This document shows, piece after piece, positions 1 to 8,319 of a DNA stretch of 56,189 bases. The notes below the pieces were generated by a model. It worked only from the letters and a program-made list of their open reading frames with translations. It had not been told where the DNA came from and did no database searches. Source of the DNA: an uncultured Dehalococcoidia bacterium (GTDB lineage Bacteria > Chloroflexota > Dehalococcoidia > GIF9 > UBA5629); assembly GCA_903929005.1 (NCBI GenBank), contig CAIYTC010000177.1, forward strand, positions 1 to 56,189, read 5' to 3'. The first letter of the stretch is position 1; each line of letters opens with the position of its first letter. Position numbers and translations under genes: made by a program.

Positions 1-261
1 CGCAGCCTCGATCTTAGCTTTTATCGCCCGCAGAGGCGCCGGCCTGGCTGCAGAGGGTAAAGGCGGGCCCCAGGGTTCATCAGATGCCGGGGGTGGGGGT
101 TGCTCAGATTTCACCTCTGTGGACGCAAAAAGCTTATCCGCGCAAACCGTGCAATAGGCCTTACCGTCTATCTTTTTACGGCAGATTGCGCATACAAGTT
201 CGTCGCAGTTAACGCAATACCCAACCGCTTTCTCCTTCTCGTGCCGTGAACAACTCGACAT
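1..261 (-). CDS. Zinc-binding (B-box-like) protein, N-terminal part, cut by the window edge
   Basis: An open frame starts at the ATG complementary to 259-261 and stays open to base 1, so only the first 87 residues are seen. The start is preceded on the minus strand by an AGGGGG ribosome site. The N-terminus has Cys/His pairs spaced like a B-box or zinc ribbon: MSSCSRHEKEKAVGYCVNC, then CAIC and YCTVC, followed by a proline-rich linker (residues about 53-75). Proteins of this layout often continue into membrane domains; that part lies outside the window. The gene sits 73 bases downstream of the membrane protein at 335-904 on the same strand, so the two may be co-transcribed. The reading frame and zinc-ligand pattern are seen directly; the function is unknown. 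Confidence 0.6.
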   Translation of the reverse strand, partial: MSSCSRHEKEKAVGYCVNCDELVCAICRKKIDGKAYCTVCADKLFASTEVKSEQPPPPASDEPWGPPLPSAARPAPLRAIKAKIEAA

Positions 262-334
262 TGGCTACCCCCTATTGCCCTTATTCCGCTCATGCGCAAT
301 GCTGAATTGAGTCTATCACGGGCGATCGCCACTG

Positions 335-904
335 TCAAAATTGCGACGTAATCATCCTAACATCGTAAATTCCATTGACCGTATCGATCATCTGGTTGCT
401 TATGATGATAAACACCACGATGACTGCCAACGCCGCAACAGAACCCGCATAGGGTATCCCGCCGCACAACAGGATTATGGGGTAGGCCAGGTACAATTTT
501 TCTGGGAGGGGAGTCAGGCTTAAACCCTTGGAAGAAATATAGGCATTGCAGTCTTTAGCCCATCCCCAGTAGGCAATGAACATCCAGTAGAAGTTGAAAA
601 ACGGTATGAAGAGGAATCCCACGGCCTTGCCCGGGGTAGTCCTCGGCTGTCCGTCCTGTATCGCCTGCCAGGCTTTGTACAGCAGTACATAGCCGCAAAC
701 ACCGGCGATGATGGATGCTGCCATGCCCAGCAGCAAAAACAAAATGCACGGGACGAACAGTCCCATGTCCGCGATGGTGAATTTCCCTCCCTTTGTCACC
801 GCCAACACAGCAATCATGATCACGCCCGTGATGAGACAAGCCATGCCCGCCGCATAAGCCCCGATAATCAAGCCCAGATATAATTTCTTGGAGAGTTTCG
901 GCAT
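335..904 (-). CDS. Small integral membrane protein with a PGKAVGFLFIPFFNFYWMF motif
   Basis: 189 residues. It has four or five hydrophobic segments (about 10-33, 48-75, 95-113, 135-150 and 152-172). The central motif PGKAVGFLFIPFFNFYW is typical of uncharacterised bacterial membrane proteins that often carry GYF_2 or zinc-ribbon domains. The downstream zinc-binding gene at the window edge fits that association. AAGGAG lies upstream of the ATG. Start and frame are secure. No catalytic residues are evident and no function is assigned. The 200 bases upstream, shared divergently with the PAP2 gene, hold no other gene. Confidence 0.7.
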   Translation of the reverse strand: MPKLSKKLYLGLIIGAYAAGMACLITGVIMIAVLAVTKGGKFTIADMGLFVPCILFLLLGMAASIIAGVCGYVLLYKAWQAIQDGQPRTTPGKAVGFLFIPFFNFYWMFIAYWGWAKDCNAYISSKGLSLTPLPEKLYLAYPIILLCGGIPYAGSVAALAVIVVFIIISNQMIDTVNGIYDVRMITSQF

Positions 905-1105
905 TATTATCTCCTTAACAAAATACGGTAAAAGCTATTCAACCGGTATATCCCATACCTATCCACCATTAGACAATTATTCAATCATTGTCAATTACCT
1001 GTATAATATACGTTGACCGAACGGGTGTCAACGACCCCTGAGGGTCAGCCTTATACCGAAAGACGGCAGGGGATTACTGCCGGTTAAATAAACAGGGGGT
1101 ACGAT

Positions 1106-1996
1106 ATGGAAGCAATCTGGCAATGGGGAATCAACCTGATAATAGCTATCCAGCAGATCCACGGCCCGCTGCTCGACAACATTTTCCGCGTCATTACTTT
1201 TACCGGCGAGGAGCAGTTCTATCTGGTGCTCTTCCCTCTGATTCTCTGGTGCATCGACTATAGCTTCGGTGCCGTGCTGGCCATCTTCTTCCTGCTTTCA
1301 AACTTTCTGAATATCATTTTGAAAGATCTGTTTCAGCATCCGCGTCCCTTCGACCTCAATCCCGGCCTTAATCTTTCCCAGGCTACTGGATATGGCATGC
1401 CGAGCGGGCATGCTCAGTTGGCGGCCACCGTGTGGGGCGCAATTGCTATCAGGGTGCATAAGGCATGGTTTTGGATCGTAGCTGTCGCGATAATTTTACT
1501 GATCGGGTTCTCGCGTATCTATCTGGGAGTACACTTTCCCACGGACGTTTTCGCCGGCTGGATTATCGGCGCCATATTGCTCGCTATTTACGTCGCGGTC
1601 AGGCATCCTCTGGAAAAATGGCTGTCAGGACTCAATATGTGGCTGCAGCTTTTACTGGCCGCGGGAGTTACAGTGGTTCTGCTTTTGATTGATCGCAGCA
1701 CTGACGCTCTCACCGGTTCAGGTATATTGTTCGGGGCAGCCGCAGGCCTAGTATTGGCGCGGCGCTATGTTTCGTTCAGCGTAAGCGGACCGTGGTGGCA
1801 GCGCTTAGTGCGCTTTCTTATAGGCATCATTGTATTATTCGGACTTTACCTGGGGCTCAAGGCGGTATTCCCTCCTGACGGGACTGCAGCAGGGGCCATG
1901 TTCCGTTTCCTGCGCTATGCGCTGATCGGTGTCTGGCTGGTGCTGGGAGCTCCCTGGCTCTTCCGGCTAATGCGGCTGGCGCCGGCCGCCAAATGA
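1106..1996 (+). CDS. PAP2-family membrane phosphatase
   Basis: 296 residues with about seven to eight membrane segments. The full PAP2 phosphatase signature is present: KDLFQHPRP (K-x6-RP), PSGH, and SRIYLGVHFPTD (S-R-x5-H-x3-D), which contain the catalytic His pair and the phosphate-binding Arg/Lys. Enzymes of this family dephosphorylate lipid phosphates such as undecaprenyl diphosphate, phosphatidylglycerol phosphate or phosphatidate; the substrate here cannot be told. The C-terminal 130 residues add further helices beyond the minimal PAP2 core. AGGGGGT precedes the ATG. A TATAAT at 1002-1007 could be its -10 box but has no clear -35. The metallophosphoesterase gene follows 47 bases downstream and is probably co-transcribed. 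Confidence 0.85.
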   Translation: MEAIWQWGINLIIAIQQIHGPLLDNIFRVITFTGEEQFYLVLFPLILWCIDYSFGAVLAIFFLLSNFLNIILKDLFQHPRPFDLNPGLNLSQATGYGMPSGHAQLAATVWGAIAIRVHKAWFWIVAVAIILLIGFSRIYLGVHFPTDVFAGWIIGAILLAIYVAVRHPLEKWLSGLNMWLQLLLAAGVTVVLLLIDRSTDALTGSGILFGAAAGLVLARRYVSFSVSGPWWQRLVRFLIGIIVLFGLYLGLKAVFPPDGTAAGAMFRFLRYALIGVWLVLGAPWLFRLMRLAPAAK

Positions 1997-2043
1997 AATA
2001 ATTAATTTTATTACGTGCGAATGTTATCTATTGGAGGTATATC

Positions 2044-3477
2044 ATGTGGAAAGATGCTAAAGATTATATAAAGGTCATGCCGGCCTGGAAAAAGTTCCTC
2101 TGGTTTGGAGCGGTCGCAGCCGGGACTTTGCTGATGCTTACCTTCCTTATCTGGGCCTTTTGCCAGCACGGTACGCTGGGGATCTTCAGAGTTAACGGCA
2201 TGTACCGGATCGCTTTCAGCGTACTTATCTGCTATACCATCGCGCTGCCGCTGCTGGCAGTCCTGGATGTTTATCTCGCTTCGCGTAAACCGGCGGGGAA
2301 AATCCGCCTGCCATCGATATTTATCTGGATCATAGCTGTCATTGCCATTATTCTGCCCTCTGTTCTGATGGGATGGGTTGTACCCCAGACATCGAATTAT
2401 GCGGGCGACAAGGCAGTGCAACTTCTGATGGCGGACGGCACAGGCAAAAACGGCATCCCCAATCTGGCCGTGACATTCTGGACCATCAATCCCACGCAAA
2501 ATACGCTGAAGTGGGGGGACAGCCATATCAACAATATCGCAAAAGAGGATAAACCCTCTCAGCAACATGCTTTCATGCTGCGCGACCTCCAGCCTGCTAC
2601 CGAATACTGGTATAGCCTGAATGATGCCAAACCCGTTAAATTTACCACCATGCCGGGAATAGGACAACCCCTTCACTTTGCAGTGGGAAGCGACACCCAT
2701 TTCGGCGCTAAAACTGCCCAAAACGACCTGACGGCCAAGATGCTGGGGCAGATTTCTGACCCGGCTCATGACTACCAGATGTTCTTCTTCCTGGGCGACC
2801 TGGTTGAGTGGGGCTTTATTGACTCGCAATGGCTGAAAGCTATACAGGCATTCTCAGCAACCACTTCTACGATACCGTCACGTCTCGTTGTGGGTAACCA
2901 CGATACTATAATGGGAGGCGTCAATTTTTATGAGGATTACATGTATCCTCAACCAATGGAACTTCAAACCGGTTCGCGGCTCTGGCAACGAATTGATGTG
3001 GATAACGTCCACTTCCTGCTGCTTGATCTGGAATGGAGTGCCGACAGCTATACGGCGGAACAGGCAGCCTGGTTGGAGCAGCAGCTTTCAACCATACCCG
3101 CCGGGGACTGGAAAATTGTGATGAGTCACGGCTACTACTATAGCTCCGGCGGTTACGATAATCTATGGCCCTGGTATGATGACAAGGATACGATCGACAA
3201 GCTGGTGCCATTGTTCGAAAAATATCACGTCAACCTCGTTTTCTCCGGACATATGCACCTGGTTGAGCTGTTGCAGAAAAATAATGTTACCTATGCTGTA
3301 TGCGCCGCCCTCGGTTGTTTACCCGACCCCGAGAGGACGTATATTTCGCCGGCCAGTACCTGGTACATGTCGGGCCAGAAAGCCTTTATTGATGTTACAG
3401 TTTCGCAAGATAACGCAACGCTGATATACCGCGACCCCGATTACAAAGAATTGAAAACCTTGACGGTATCACGCTGA
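2044..3477 (+). CDS. Membrane-anchored metallophosphoesterase (purple acid phosphatase-like)
   Basis: 477 residues. Three N-terminal membrane helices (about 17-38, 53-77 and 92-112) are followed by an Fn3-like segment that includes the LQPATEYWYSL motif, then a calcineurin-like metallophosphoesterase domain. The metal-ligand blocks are all visible in order: SDTHFG, GDLVEWG, GNHD, SHGYY and GHMH. The domain is therefore probably active and outside the membrane, hydrolysing a phosphoester or phosphoanhydride; the substrate is unknown. GGAGG lies just upstream of the ATG. It follows the PAP2 gene closely, suggesting a phosphatase pair acting on envelope lipids or polymers (inference). Confidence 0.85.
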   Translation: MWKDAKDYIKVMPAWKKFLWFGAVAAGTLLMLTFLIWAFCQHGTLGIFRVNGMYRIAFSVLICYTIALPLLAVLDVYLASRKPAGKIRLPSIFIWIIAVIAIILPSVLMGWVVPQTSNYAGDKAVQLLMADGTGKNGIPNLAVTFWTINPTQNTLKWGDSHINNIAKEDKPSQQHAFMLRDLQPATEYWYSLNDAKPVKFTTMPGIGQPLHFAVGSDTHFGAKTAQNDLTAKMLGQISDPAHDYQMFFFLGDLVEWGFIDSQWLKAIQAFSATTSTIPSRLVVGNHDTIMGGVNFYEDYMYPQPMELQTGSRLWQRIDVDNVHFLLLDLEWSADSYTAEQAAWLEQQLSTIPAGDWKIVMSHGYYYSSGGYDNLWPWYDDKDTIDKLVPLFEKYHVNLVFSGHMHLVELLQKNNVTYAVCAALGCLPDPERTYISPASTWYMSGQKAFIDVTVSQDNATLIYRDPDYKELKTLTVSR

Positions 3478-3666
3478 ACAACGCGCTACATTATCCTGGA
3501 TTAAACCCTGAAGCTGGATAGTTGAGGTCGGTACTTATTGTTATACTGCTCCCCATTAAGACAGGCGGTATACTAAAAGAGTAAAATGGCTGAAAATAAG
3601 GAAACGAGCAGCCGGTGGGCCCCGGACGATCTTTTAAAAGGGCGGCAGGGATTACTGAAGTGTCAA

Positions 3667-4890
3667 TTAGGGGCCGGCAAACATCTGGCAGGCCCAGATT
3701 TTCCCGCCGGCGTCTATCGCGATACCCATGCCGGATAGGGTATAGGCCGCATTGAGCATATTGGCCTTATGCCCCGGGGAGTTAAACCACATATTGGCCA
3801 TATCATTGGCATCGCAGGGGATATTGGACTGCAGCACATTCTCGGCACAGGGGTTCGTCCCCGGTATGTTGGCCCGGATGGAATTTACCCTCGTGATGAA
3901 ATTATCGTGGCTTAACACGTTATGGTCGGCCATATACTGGGCGTGTTGCCGGCACAGTCCGTCAATATAGGCATTGCGCGCCAGGGCAGCCTTGCCGTCG
4001 GCGGCGCGTAAAGCGTTCACTGCATCGAAGAGGGACTGCTCACACGCCGCGCTTTCTGCCGGCGGCGGTGGCTCGGGTGGCGGTGCGCCGGTAACTGTGA
4101 CAGTCTCAGTGTCTGTGATACTCCCCGCTGCATTAGTGGCTGTCAGGATATAGGTAGTGGTGACGGCCGGGCAGGCCGGAACGCTGCCATTGACAGGTAC
4201 AGCTCCGCCGGGGTTGAGAGTGACGGATGTGGCGCCGGTGGTGCTCCAGCCAAGTGCTGAGCAGGAACCGGCAGCAACGCTGGCTGGATCGGCTGTGAAG
4301 CTGTTGATAACAGGACTTGCCGCCGGTGGTGGCTCGGGTGGCGGCAGCGCAGGCGCAGGAATAGGACCAGGTACGGGAAAAGGTGTAGGAATAGGAATTG
4401 GTGCAGATGAAGGCGCAGGTACAGGTGCAGGTGCAGCGGGGTTTACCGGCGTCGGTGGTGGCGCCGGGGTCGAAACATAAACTGTGACCGACCGCTGAGC
4501 GCTGCCGGATGAATTGGAAGCGGTCAATATATAGGTCGTGTCCTTTTCGGGTGTAAGGATTATGCTGCCGGACGCAATGGCTGTCCCGATACCCGGCTCG
4601 AGGGTGATTGTAGTTGCCCCGGTTGTCTGCCATTCCAGCGTGGTTTTATCACCGGCGATGATCTCCGCCGGGTTGGCGGTAAAGGCGCCGATAACCGGTC
4701 CCCGGCCAGCGCTTTCCGGCACAACCGTTATATTGGGCGTTGCTGTTTTCTGCGCTGAGGGAAGGGTTATTTTGATTCCGCCCACGACGCATGAAGCTGC
4801 CCCGCCACTACGTGTCAGGCATCCCGACCACATTGAAAAAACCAGTGCCAGTGCTATTCCTGTTAAAAAAAACCTCTGACAACTTGACAT
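3667..4890 (-). CDS. Secreted CAP/SCP-domain protein with Ig-like repeats (probable lipoprotein)
   Basis: 407 residues. The N-terminal signal sequence ends in WSGC (Cys24), so a lipoprotein is possible although Trp at -3 is unusual. Two Ig-like modules follow (about 65-140 and 190-265), each with the pattern P-x-I-x-x-F-T-A-x-P-A and W-x-T-T-G-A-T. They are separated by a Pro/Ala-rich linker with repeated PAPxPxP units. The C-terminal CAP domain (about 280-407) has the HAQYMADHNVLSH and GHKANMLN motifs with conserved His and Glu (CAENV). CAP proteins of bacteria are extracellular, with poorly known roles in adhesion or wall interaction. The same Ig-like module occurs in the transglutaminase-like protein at 7222-8133. 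Confidence 0.8.
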   Translation of the reverse strand: MSSCQRFFLTGIALALVFSMWSGCLTRSGGAASCVVGGIKITLPSAQKTATPNITVVPESAGRGPVIGAFTANPAEIIAGDKTTLEWQTTGATTITLEPGIGTAIASGSIILTPEKDTTYILTASNSSGSAQRSVTVYVSTPAPPPTPVNPAAPAPVPAPSSAPIPIPTPFPVPGPIPAPALPPPEPPPAASPVINSFTADPASVAAGSCSALGWSTTGATSVTLNPGGAVPVNGSVPACPAVTTTYILTATNAAGSITDTETVTVTGAPPPEPPPPAESAACEQSLFDAVNALRAADGKAALARNAYIDGLCRQHAQYMADHNVLSHDNFITRVNSIRANIPGTNPCAENVLQSNIPCDANDMANMWFNSPGHKANMLNAAYTLSGMGIAIDAGGKIWACQMFAGP

Positions 4891-5086
4891 CTTACCCTAC
4901 CTACCCGAAATATCCGGGATTTCCCGTATCAATTTCTCAATAAGGCAATTATCGTCACGTATCGCCCCTGGTAAGCATAATATGTCTTAACCGTCCGCTT
5001 GTCAATGCCCCCCTCCAATGCCGCGCGCTACTCTTCATAACTTTGCAACCTGAGGCGTTTTTCAGCGGAATCAAGATTAGCCTCGC

Positions 5087-5116
5087 TTGACTTAAAACAG
5101 CCAATTTTGATATAGT
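5087..5116 (+). promoter_or_regulatory. Sigma70-type promoter of the guaB3-like gene
   Basis: TTGACT (5087-5092) and TATAGT (5111-5116) are separated by 18 bases. This places a start site near 5123, about 20 bases before the ATG at 5144, with GGAG in between. No repressor palindrome is evident. Confidence 0.55.
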
Positions 5117-5143
5117 GTCCGCTAATCACCCCCGGAGCCTGAC

Positions 5144-6289
5144 ATGTCTGTACCTAAATTCAAAGAACTGGAAAGGGCTTATGGTTTCGACGAAGTAGCG
5201 ATCGTGCCGGGGGACGTGACGGTCAATCCTGACCAGACCAACATTGAATTTAAAATACGTGATATAACCTTCCCCATCCCCATCGTGGCGGCGGCCATGG
5301 ACGCGGTGGTTGACCCTGATTTCGCCATACTCTTCAATAAGGCCGGCGGCCTGCCCATCCTCAATTGCGATGGCATCCAGGTCAGGTACGAAAACCCGCG
5401 GGCAACCCTGGATGAGATCATCAATGCCCCGGCCCGCGAAGTCACTGCCCTCATGCAAAAGATCTACAGCGAACCGGTCAAGGATCACCTCGTCGTCAAA
5501 AGGATCAAGCATATTAAAAAGGCCGGCGGCGTATGCGCTGTTTCGTTCATTCCCGCCACCACCAAGAAGCTGGCCCACATCGCCGAGGAGGCCGGCGCCG
5601 ATATTATAGTCGTGCAAACAACTGTGACCACCGCCCGCCATGTCTCAAAGAGCTACAGCGGCCTCAGCTTCAGCGACCTCTGCCAGCAACTTCGCATCCC
5701 GGTCATGGTCGGCAACGCGGTCACCTACAGCGCGGCGCTGGAACTGATGCGCACCGGCATCGATGGACTGCTGGTCGGCATCGGCCCGGGCGCGGCCTGC
5801 ACCACCAGGGAAGTGCTGGGAGTCGGCGTCCCGCAGGTAACGGCCACCATCGATTGCGCAGCCGCCCGCGACAATTATTTCAAGGAATCCGGCCGCTATG
5901 TATCAATCATCACCGATGGCGGCATCCGCATCGGCAGCGATATGTGCAAGGCCTTCGTCTCCGGCGCCGACGCGGTGGTCTTCGGCTCCATCCTGACCCG
6001 TGCCCAGGAGGCGCCGGGCCAAGGCTACCACTGGGGCATGTCGCAGCCATCCGCCACCCTGCCGCGCGGCACACGCATCAAAACTGAGACCAGGGGGCCG
6101 CTTGAAAAGCTGCTTTTCGGCCCCAGCCATGTAACCGACGGCACGGAAAACTATGTCGGCGCACTGCGCAATGCTATGGGCCTCTGCGGCGCACTGAGCA
6201 TCCGGGAATTTCAGAAAGTTAAGATGGTCATCGCTCCATCTATCAAGACCGAAGGCAAGCACTTCCAGTCCCTGCAGCAGAGCTGCTAA
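5144..6289 (+). CDS. GuaB3-type IMP dehydrogenase/GMP reductase family protein
   Basis: 381 residues forming a single TIM barrel without CBS domains, the size of GuaB3 rather than GuaB (about 490). The phosphate-binding and catalytic loop reads GIGPGAACTTREVLGVGVPQ, with the nucleophilic Cys at residue 219. ITDGGIRIGSD and the N-terminal AAAMDAVVDPDFA are also family signatures. GuaB-type enzymes oxidise IMP to XMP with NAD+ or reduce GMP; GuaB3 members have been uncertain for long, so the direction is left open. It has its own promoter and stands alone between oppositely oriented genes. The assignment to the superfamily is firm; the subgroup is judged from length and the GGLPILNCDGI segment. 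Confidence 0.85.
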   Translation: MSVPKFKELERAYGFDEVAIVPGDVTVNPDQTNIEFKIRDITFPIPIVAAAMDAVVDPDFAILFNKAGGLPILNCDGIQVRYENPRATLDEIINAPAREVTALMQKIYSEPVKDHLVVKRIKHIKKAGGVCAVSFIPATTKKLAHIAEEAGADIIVVQTTVTTARHVSKSYSGLSFSDLCQQLRIPVMVGNAVTYSAALELMRTGIDGLLVGIGPGAACTTREVLGVGVPQVTATIDCAAARDNYFKESGRYVSIITDGGIRIGSDMCKAFVSGADAVVFGSILTRAQEAPGQGYHWGMSQPSATLPRGTRIKTETRGPLEKLLFGPSHVTDGTENYVGALRNAMGLCGALSIREFQKVKMVIAPSIKTEGKHFQSLQQSC

Positions 6290-6358
6290 CCCGTTACCGG
6301 CCTGCGCAAAGACGGAACCGTCTTACCAGGCCCCGAACCCTGTCAGCAGCGCTGAGGC

Positions 6359-7150
6359 TTAATCATCGTTATCATCATCCCCACCATCGTCTTCGCCCTC
6401 TTTGTGCGCCGTCGCCAATCCCATTCTGGGCACGATGGCAACGCCCTTTTTCTCTTTCTTTTTAGCCGGCCTGGGCAACGCCTTGATGTCCTCAATTAAA
6501 GCAACGGTTTCAGCAGCCGTTGTGCCCGCCGGCAGCACCACGCATTTCACGCCGGCCTCGCGCAGCGCGGCCAGCTCCGCCGGGGCAAGATTTTTGCCGG
6601 CCAGGGCCACCACAGGCTGCCCGCTGAAATCTGCTACCCTGCGGCAGTTCATCAGGCTTTCAATGGTCAACACGGGCAGGCGCATATCTACCATCACGGC
6701 ATCGACGCCAGGGTAGAGGTTGTTCACCGCCCGCAACAGGCCGGGCTCCATTTTGCTATCCAGCCTGAGTATTTTCCCCACGGTTTCAGCCTCGTTGCCT
6801 TCCAGCGATTTCACCGGCAGGTTCATATCAAATACGATGAAGTCTATATCGCTCCCCTCGGCCTTGGCGCCGGTGCCCGTTTTGCCGCCTCCCAGCACCA
6901 GCCCGGCAGGCATATCAACTTTAGTTTTTAAATACTTGATCAGTGCAGCAGCAGACAGGCCGGCGGGGTCGAGTATGCCGGCGGCCGCGCCTGTTGTGGC
7001 TGCTTCCTTCAATTCATCCTCCGGCTTGCCGCTCAGTTCAACTGCCACCAGCAACGACAGGTGCTTTTCCCCGCTCTCCGCCCTGCGGAAGCCCATAGCC
7101 GGCGAGGCGTCTTTATTTAAGCTATTCAGTTTATCAATAAATTTGCTCAT
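6359..7150 (-). CDS. Conserved-looking hypothetical protein with acidic tail
   Basis: 263 residues, not recognised. The sequence is rich in Ala, Val and Leu in alternating strand/helix blocks (LVLGGGKTG, DFIVFDMNLPV, VDAVMVDMRLPV, PVVALAGKNL, KCVVLPAGTT), suggesting a Rossmann- or barrel-like alpha/beta fold. It has no signal or membrane segment. A basic stretch (PAKKKEKK) precedes a C-terminal run of Asp/Glu that ends DDGGDDDNDD. An AGGAGC site lies about ten bases upstream of the ATG. It is 71 bases downstream of the transglutaminase-like gene on the same strand and may share its transcript. No function is proposed. Confidence 0.6.
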   Translation of the reverse strand: MSKFIDKLNSLNKDASPAMGFRRAESGEKHLSLLVAVELSGKPEDELKEAATTGAAAGILDPAGLSAAALIKYLKTKVDMPAGLVLGGGKTGTGAKAEGSDIDFIVFDMNLPVKSLEGNEAETVGKILRLDSKMEPGLLRAVNNLYPGVDAVMVDMRLPVLTIESLMNCRRVADFSGQPVVALAGKNLAPAELAALREAGVKCVVLPAGTTAAETVALIEDIKALPRPAKKKEKKGVAIVPRMGLATAHKEGEDDGGDDDNDD

Positions 7151-7221
7151 TCTTTACAGGTGCTCCTTCGATATTAAGATAGCCATATTATCTCACGGCA
7201 GGGCTATAAAATGCGCGCGTT

Positions 7222-8133
7222 TTACCACTGGAATACGTCGATGGCCTCAATCCTGCCCATGCTTGACCATATCTGCGCCTGCCCCGGCAGGTTAAAAATT
7301 GCCATTGGCTGGTATTCGTTGCCCACTATCACATTGACTATTTTGTCCGCGTAGAAGCCCTGCGAAGACGAGGTGACATCGATAAACACTATGCCACGGT
7401 CGGTCGTCTCAAAGGCATTTGAGGAATGATTGATCACTCCTTCAGCCAGGCCGGCCGGCTTCAATTCCACGGCAACAACGGCCGCCCTGATGCCGGCAGC
7501 TTCGGCATTATTGTGCAGCATCTCGGCAAAATCGCCGCAGGTGAATTTGCCCGCTACATAGGATTCCCTGTCCGTCCGGTCAGCCTGCAGGAAAGCCTTC
7601 AGTCCGGCCCAGGTAGGGTTATGCGCAACGGGATTATTATGCAGGACTATATAGTCATTGTCAGCGCCGACCATGACAGCCTTCCCGAAATATACATAGG
7701 ATTCGTTTTCCCTGAGAGCCGGCAGGGCGCCGGAAGTCCTGCCGGGTGGTATGACGGACGGACTGCTGGCCGAACTGGCAATTGGCACCGCCGACACGAC
7801 ATTGATGATCACGGAACTGACTATTGTGCCGCCGCTGTTGCTGGCCGTCAGGTTATAAGCCGTTATCTCGAACGGCTTGACCTCCAGGCTGCCCGTCAGC
7901 GGCAGCGTGCCCAGGCCGTGATCGATGGTCACATTATCGGCGCCCGTCACCTCCCAGTGCAGCCTGGTGGCCGTCCCGTTCTCCACTTTTGACGGGCTGG
8001 CCTTGAAAGTTAATACTTCAGGTCGCCTGGCAGGGACAGCAGGCGGGGAAGGGACCGCAGGCTGCAGACCGAAGCAGGCCGGTTGCGCCAGTGCCAATAA
8101 GGTAATCGCTACTATAAGGAATTTATATCTCAT
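7222..8133 (-). CDS. Secreted protein with Ig-like module and transglutaminase-like domain
   Basis: 303 residues. A signal peptide (MRYKFLIVAITLLALAQPAC) may be lipid-modified at Cys20. An Ig-like module (about 40-115: LTFKASPSKVENG, LHWEVTGADNVTI, ITAYNLTASN) is followed by a C-terminal cysteine-protease/transglutaminase-like domain. There a Cys in KFTCGDFAEML, a His in INHSSNAF and an Asp in VFIDVT have the order and spacing of a Cys-His-Asp triad. The module is related to those of the CAP protein at 3667-4890. The role is probably outside the cell, in peptide cleavage or cross-linking (inference). The ribosome site (AGGA) lies very close to the ATG, so the start is less certain than the frame. 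Confidence 0.65.
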   Translation of the reverse strand: MRYKFLIVAITLLALAQPACFGLQPAVPSPPAVPARRPEVLTFKASPSKVENGTATRLHWEVTGADNVTIDHGLGTLPLTGSLEVKPFEITAYNLTASNSGGTIVSSVIINVVSAVPIASSASSPSVIPPGRTSGALPALRENESYVYFGKAVMVGADNDYIVLHNNPVAHNPTWAGLKAFLQADRTDRESYVAGKFTCGDFAEMLHNNAEAAGIRAAVVAVELKPAGLAEGVINHSSNAFETTDRGIVFIDVTSSSQGFYADKIVNVIVGNEYQPMAIFNLPGQAQIWSSMGRIEAIDVFQW

Positions 8134-8319
8134 TTCCTACCGGTAAAAACAACGCGCTCTTAATAACAGTATAGCTTCATGCGGTTTTGCGGGCAATTAA
8201 TCTGCCTGTATAATTACCACTGATACCTTTTACTGTAAACAGGAAGGGTTATACCGGAAATTAGCATCATCCTTAATATCCATAAATAATTCAATACTGC
8301 ATATTGGTTGATTAGAGTT

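Noticed and set aside
2011-2829. A 272-codon minus-strand frame opposite the metallophosphoesterase
   Set aside because: Shadow of a gene whose metal-binding motifs are all in the plus frame.
3586-3666. Small frame starting MAENKETSSRWAPDDLL after the metallophosphoesterase
   Set aside because: No ribosome site, no stop before it runs antisense into the CAP gene, and no recognisable family.
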